From Bordetella sp. (lineage in GTDB: Bacteria; Pseudomonadota; Alphaproteobacteria; Caulobacterales; Caulobacteraceae): a stretch of 60,602 bases of DNA. The notes below the pieces were generated by a model. The model did no database searches, was not told the origin of the DNA, and saw only the letters and a program-made list of their open reading frames with translations. The stretch is taken from contig JAFKFS010000019.1 of the NCBI GenBank assembly GCA_017308115.1, positions 1-60,602 of the forward strand. Direction: 5' to 3'. Below, in pieces: positions 57,059 through 60,602 of this stretch. How positions within the stretch are numbered: position 1 is the first letter of the stretch; each line of letters begins with the position of its first letter. Made by a program: the position numbers and the translations under genes.

Positions 57059-58723
57059 TTACTTCTTCAGCCCCAGCAGGCCCAGCCAGCCGCCGCTGGT
57101 CAGCAGGGCCACGTCCAGCAGGGCCAGGGCCAGGGGCGTGGTCGTCGGCGCGGCGATGAATTTGGGCCGCCAGACGGGGCCGAACTTGGCCTTGTAGGCG
57201 CGCAGGCCCTGGAAGCCGTAGACGGCGCCGCCTTCCTCGAACACCAGGGCGCCGACGCGGGCGAAGACCGGGGCCATGCGGCGGTCCTCCAGGCCCGACA
57301 GGGGCGCCATGCCCAGGTCCAGCCGCTCCATGCCCTGGTCGCGCGCCCACTGCGCCGTGCGGGTGAACAGATAGTCCATGATCCCGTGCGGCCCCTCGGG
57401 ATCGTGGCGCATCAGGTCGATCATGGCCTCGCGCCCGCCCGCCCCGACCAGCAGGTTGGCGAAGGCGACGACGCGGCCGTTCTCGCGCGCCACGGCCAGG
57501 GGCGAGCGGTCGAGGTAGTCGATGTCGAACCGGCCCAGGGAGAAGGCCTTCTCCGAGCCGTTGTGATGCCTGAGCCAGGCGTCGGACACGGCGCGCAACT
57601 CGGCCTCCAGCGGCCGCGCCGCGCCCGGCGGCAGGACCTCGAAGTCCGCGCCCTCGCGCTCGGCCCGGTTGACGGCGGTGCGCAGGTTCTGCTTGCCCTT
57701 GCCCTCGGTGGAGAAACGGGCCGCGTCGATCACCGCCGCCTCCCCGACCTTGCGCACCGCCAGGCCCAGGGTGGCCAGGTCGGCCAGCAGCCCCTCGCCC
57801 ACCGAATAGAAGACCGCCGCGCCGCCGTAGCTGTCGGCCATCTCGGCGAAGGCCCACAGAAGCTCCAGCCGCTCCTGCGCCAGTCCGGCCGGTTCGCTCA
57901 TGGCGATCCAGCGGCGGCCGCGCACGCGATAGGCGATGAAGCTGCGGCCCGAGGGGCTGAACAGCAGGGCCTTGTCCCCCAGCAGCGCCAGGCCGGCCTC
58001 GGGCGTGGCGATCTCGGCCGTCTCCAGCGCCTGGCGGGCGCGCTCGACGTCGGCGGGGGCCGCCGGACCGTGGCTGCGCGCGCCCGGCGCCGTCAGCAGG
58101 GAGCGCACCGCCGCCGCCAGGGTCAGCAGGGCCAGCACCGCCCCGGCCCGCAGGAAGCCCGAGGCCTGCTTGTCGGTCAGGAAGGTCCACCACAGCTCGT
58201 CGGTGTAGGCGGTGTCGCGATAGGCGAAGAAACCCAGCCACAGCATGGCCGCCACCGCCGCCGCCAGCATCAGCAGCCAGCCCGGCCGCAGCGGCTCGCC
58301 CAGGCGCGAGCGGCGGTTGAAGGCCGCCCGGCACGGGGTCAGCAGGGTCGCCGCCAGGGTCAGCTCGATCGCCTCCTCCCAGTCCAGCCCCTTCAACAGC
58401 GAGAAGACCGCGCCCACCAGAAGAACCGCCAGAGCCGCGTAATAGGCCCCGCGCCGCCGCCGCCACAGCCCCGCCGAGATCAGCAGCAGCACGAAGCCGG
58501 TCACGCTGGCGGCGAAGTGGGACAGGTCGATCAGCAGGGGAGGATAGAAGCGCCCCAGCGCGCTGAGCCGGTCGCTGAAGGCGGGCGTCACCGCTGACAG
58601 CAGCATCACCCCGCCCAGCAGGAAGGTGGCGACCGCGAACATCTGCGGCGTCAGCTCATAGACCAGCCCCGCCAGGCGTCGCGTGATCCGCCATGGGTCT
58701 TGTTTTGCGCCCGGCTTGGTCAA
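57059..58723 (-). CDS. MprF-like membrane protein with C-terminal DUF2156 aminoacyl-transfer domain
   Basis: A protein of about 554 residues: an N-terminal membrane part with roughly six helices and a C-terminal GNAT-like DUF2156 domain (FIAYRVRGRRWIAMSEPAG, LRTAVNRAEREGADFEVLPPG, MERLDLGMAPLSGLEDR, VYGFQGLRAYKAKFGPVWRPKFIAA by motif GLRAYKAKFGPVW). The C-terminal domain is that of MprF, which adds Lys or Ala from tRNA to phosphatidylglycerol; the membrane part is shorter than the full flippase. No ATG exists at the N-terminus: a TTG at 58723 with GGAGG four bases upstream is the best start, TTG at 58741 the alternative. Confidence 0.85.
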   Translation of the reverse strand: MTKPGAKQDPWRITRRLAGLVYELTPQMFAVATFLLGGVMLLSAVTPAFSDRLSALGRFYPPLLIDLSHFAASVTGFVLLLISAGLWRRRRGAYYAALAVLLVGAVFSLLKGLDWEEAIELTLAATLLTPCRAAFNRRSRLGEPLRPGWLLMLAAAVAAMLWLGFFAYRDTAYTDELWWTFLTDKQASGFLRAGAVLALLTLAAAVRSLLTAPGARSHGPAAPADVERARQALETAEIATPEAGLALLGDKALLFSPSGRSFIAYRVRGRRWIAMSEPAGLAQERLELLWAFAEMADSYGGAAVFYSVGEGLLADLATLGLAVRKVGEAAVIDAARFSTEGKGKQNLRTAVNRAEREGADFEVLPPGAARPLEAELRAVSDAWLRHHNGSEKAFSLGRFDIDYLDRSPLAVARENGRVVAFANLLVGAGGREAMIDLMRHDPEGPHGIMDYLFTRTAQWARDQGMERLDLGMAPLSGLEDRRMAPVFARVGALVFEEGGAVYGFQGLRAYKAKFGPVWRPKFIAAPTTTPLALALLDVALLTSGGWLGLLGLKK

Positions 58724-58854
58724 TAGCCCTCCGAAGAGCAAGAATCGGTCGTTTGGGGCGAGTAGAAGGTCATTTCAGGGCAGGCGAAACCATCAGGCAT
58801 CACGGGGGGTTCATTTTTTCGCGAGCGCCGGGCTCGCCCTTCCAGGAGTTTCTC

Positions 58855-59316
58855 ATGATCCGCAAGACCGCCCTGCTGACCGGCATCGCCGGCGCCTTCC
58901 TCATCGCCGCCCCTGCCTTCGCCCAGGACGCCACGACGCCGCAGACGCCCGAACCGGCTCCCGCTGAGGCGGCCGCGGCTCAACCCCAGAGCCTGACCCT
59001 GACGCCGGGCTCGACCGTCAAGAGCAGCGACGGGACCGAGATCGGCAAGCTGGTCGGCGTCCAGAACGGCGCCAGCGGCCAGGAGCTGACCGTCCGCACC
59101 GCCGACGGCCAGGTTCGCCCCGTGCCGCTGGCCGGCATCCGTCAGGACGGCGCCGACATCGTCGTGGACGCCTCCGCCTCGGATGTCCAGTCGGCCCCGC
59201 CGATCCCTTCGGACACGGCCGCCCCGATCCCGGATGCGGCGACGGATGCGGCGACGGACGCCCCGCCCGCCGATGAGCCGACCGGCGACGAGCCGAAGAG
59301 CGACGAACCTCACTAA
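58855..59316 (+). CDS. Secreted PRC-barrel-like small protein
   Basis: A 153-residue protein with a signal peptide (MIRKTALLTGIAGAFLIAAPAFA), a Pro/Ala-rich linker, a compact domain (LTPGSTVKSSDGTEIGKLVGVQNGASG ... by motif SSDGTEIGKLVGV) that resembles a PRC-barrel, and an acidic, repetitive tail (AATDAATDAPPADEP). AGGAG lies six bases before the ATG. Likely periplasmic; binding partner unknown. Confidence 0.8.
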   Translation: MIRKTALLTGIAGAFLIAAPAFAQDATTPQTPEPAPAEAAAAQPQSLTLTPGSTVKSSDGTEIGKLVGVQNGASGQELTVRTADGQVRPVPLAGIRQDGADIVVDASASDVQSAPPIPSDTAAPIPDAATDAATDAPPADEPTGDEPKSDEPH

Positions 59317-59334
59317 ATCGTCTGGTTCGACGGC

Positions 59335-59367
59335 AAAAGGGGCGGCCCGACGGGCCGCCCCTTTTTT
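59335..59367. terminator. Strong bidirectional intrinsic terminator
   Basis: AAAAGGGGCGGCCC-GAC-GGGCCGCCCCTTTTTT between two convergent genes: 14-bp stem including the A/T ends, T-tract on both strands. Confidence 0.92.
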
Positions 59368-59388
59368 CCGGTCCGATGAAGCGGTCGC

Positions 59389-59646
59389 TCAGGCCCGCCG
59401 CTTCACCAGGCCCAGAAGGAACAACAGAACGACGGCCCCGATGGTGGCGACGATGACGCCGACGATCCAGTTGCCCGCGGCGTCCACGCCGAGAAGGTTA
59501 TTGGCCAGGAACCCGCCGATCAGCGCGCCGACCACCCCGACGATCAGATTGGTGAAGAGACCGTGATCCCGCTTCATGATCTTTTCCGCCAGCCACCCGG
59601 CGACGATGCCGATGATGATCCAGGCGATAAATCCAAATCCACCCAT
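59389..59646 (-). CDS. GlsB/YeaQ/YmgE family stress-response membrane protein
   Basis: An 85-residue membrane protein: FIAWIIIGIVAGWLAEKIMK, then the Gly-zipper helix IVGVVGALIGGFLANNLL and a third helix IVGVIVATIGAVVLLFLLG. Gly-rich membrane segments G-x-x-x-G are typical. Purine-rich GGAAGGAAG precedes the ATG. Usually part of general stress regulons; not testable here. Confidence 0.9.
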   Translation of the reverse strand: MGGFGFIAWIIIGIVAGWLAEKIMKRDHGLFTNLIVGVVGALIGGFLANNLLGVDAAGNWIVGVIVATIGAVVLLFLLGLVKRRA

Positions 59647-59828
59647 GCTTCTTCCTTCCTGAAAGGCTGACTGCCTTGGCCGTTAATGCGCGGGGGCGTA
59701 TCGGGTTGCGCCTCGCCCCCGCCGCTCGCCTCGCCCCTCGCCTCTGGGGAGAAAACGGCACGTCGCTTGCGGCGACGTCTCGCATCCGTGCCGATCCGGC
59801 ACAGGTCGAGGAAGACAGGAGAGTCGTC

Positions 59829-60101
59829 ATGCCCGCCGAGATCGACCTGCATCTGGGTCGTCGTCTGCGCCGCCGCCGCCGCCTGCTGGGCCTGACCCAG
59901 CAGCAGCTGGGCGACCGCATCGGCATAAGGTTCCAGCAGATCCAGAAATACGAATGCGGCGCCAACCGCATCTCCGCAGCCCGTCTTTGGGAACTGGCCG
60001 AGGCGCTGCAGACGCCGGTCAGCTATTTCTACGACGGCGCCGGCGAAAGCCCCGACAGCAGCCAGCCCCGCCCCGGCGACTCCCTGGCCGCCGCCGCCTG
60101 A
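59829..60101 (+). CDS. XRE-family HTH regulator
   Basis: A 90-residue regulator: MPAEIDLHLGRRLRRRRRLLG, then LTQQQLGDRIGIRFQQIQKYECGANRIS, a Cro/CI helix-turn-helix with the IRFQQIQKYE motif seen in many alphaproteobacterial single-HTH proteins, and a short Ser/Pro tail. AGGAG is seven bases upstream of the ATG; upstream in-frame starts are not needed. Targets unknown. Confidence 0.9.
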   Translation: MPAEIDLHLGRRLRRRRRLLGLTQQQLGDRIGIRFQQIQKYECGANRISAARLWELAEALQTPVSYFYDGAGESPDSSQPRPGDSLAAAA

Positions 60102-60207
60102 TCGCCCCGGCTCCCCAGAGCGTCCCTGGGCGTCGTTCAGCGGACTTGGGGGCGGAGCCAGGCCATAGCCTCTGGGCCATCACGGCCCCGTCGGTGTATG
60201 GCGGGGC

Positions 60208-60602
60208 ATGACCGAACTGGAAACCTTCGCCGTCGAGCTGTCGCATGAGGCGGCGCGCGTCGCCCTGCCCTTCTTCCGGGGCGAGTTCGCGCAGGAGGAC
60301 AAGGGCGGCCCCGGCGCTTTCGACCCCGTCACCGAGGCCGACCGCGCCGCCGAGGCGGCTGTGCGTCGCCTGATCGCCGCCCGCTATCCCGACCACGGCG
60401 TCATCGGCGAAGAGTATGGCGAGGACCGTCCCGACGCCGATCACGTCTGGGTTCTGGACCCGATCGACGGCACCCGCGCCTTCATCGCCGGCCTGCCGCT
60501 GTGGACCACCCTCATCGCCCTGCGCCGCGAGGGATCGCCCGCGATCGGCGCCGTCGGCCAGCCCTATCTGGGCGAGGTCTTCCTGGGCGGCCCCTCGGGC
60601 GC
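60208..60602 (+). CDS. hisN: Histidinol-phosphatase / inositol monophosphatase family, 3' truncated by window edge
   Basis: The first 131 residues of an IMPase-fold phosphatase: AFDPVTEADRAAEAAVR, VIGEEYGED (metal-binding Glu) and VLDPIDGTRAFIAGLP (metal-binding D-P-I-D-G-T). The combination RAFIAGLPLWTTLIAL is typical of HisN, the histidinol-phosphatase of many alphaproteobacteria, over SuhB. The ATG at 60208 is the family start; the rest lies beyond the window. Confidence 0.87.
   Translation, partial: MTELETFAVELSHEAARVALPFFRGEFAQEDKGGPGAFDPVTEADRAAEAAVRRLIAARYPDHGVIGEEYGEDRPDADHVWVLDPIDGTRAFIAGLPLWTTLIALRREGSPAIGAVGQPYLGEVFLGGPSG

Overview
The window looks like an origin-proximal piece of a high-GC alphaproteobacterial chromosome, most likely Caulobacterales and probably Brevundimonas-like. 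This rests on the very GC-rich codon use, the gene orders mutM / enoyl-CoA hydratase / rpsT / dnaA / dnaN / recF / gyrB and trpF-trpB-trpA-accD-folC / trxA / addAB, and the palindromic intergenic repeats. The genus is an inference.

Left chromosomal part (1-18.3 kb): the end of addB and all of addA (double-strand break repair), trxA, then a leftward trpF-trpB-x-trpA-accD-folC operon with an extra periplasmic gene (x) between trpB and trpA. Next come an RsuA-type pseudouridine synthase, an RsmC-like methyltransferase, recQ, a secreted S41-type peptidase, an alpha/beta hydrolase, a small exported protein and a frameshifted membrane-protein gene.

Island (about 18.3-40.1 kb), inserted next to the 3' end of gyrB. 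It holds, in order: (1) a Tn7-like transposition gene set tnsA-tnsB-tnsC-tniQ whose TniQ carries three tandem double-HTH repeats; (2) an HNH endonuclease gene sharing about 50 bp of 3'-end sequence with tniQ; (3) a type I restriction-modification operon hsdM-hsdS-DUF4268-hsdR; (4) a truncated DUF2971 gene; (5) a leftward operon encoding a small YjzC-like protein, a previously invisible 27-residue ORF, a metallo-beta-lactamase-fold protein, a single-chain E2-E1(ThiF)-JAB ubiquitin-like protein and a four-helix membrane protein; (6) a divergent pair encoding a one-TRD specificity protein and a short N6-adenine methylase without an obvious nuclease. Short repeats with the core AATTnnTGAGA lie at both ends of the island in opposite orientation. 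The ubiquitin-like operon is the best candidate for an undescribed system: it has E2, E1 and JAB catalytic residues in one chain, no standard ubiquitin-like modifier gene, no CD-NTase, and a membrane protein as its last coupled gene.

Right chromosomal part (40.1-60.6 kb): gyrB, recF (3' end built from a 58-bp repeat), a GIY-YIG nuclease gene sitting inside a palindromic repeat, dnaN, dnaA, rpsT, enoyl-CoA hydratase, a membrane protein/XRE pair, mutM, an OPT-family transporter, a LysR regulator divergent from a YeiH-type exporter, typA/bipA, an MprF-like membrane protein, three small genes, and the start of hisN. No rRNA, tRNA or CRISPR array was recognised.
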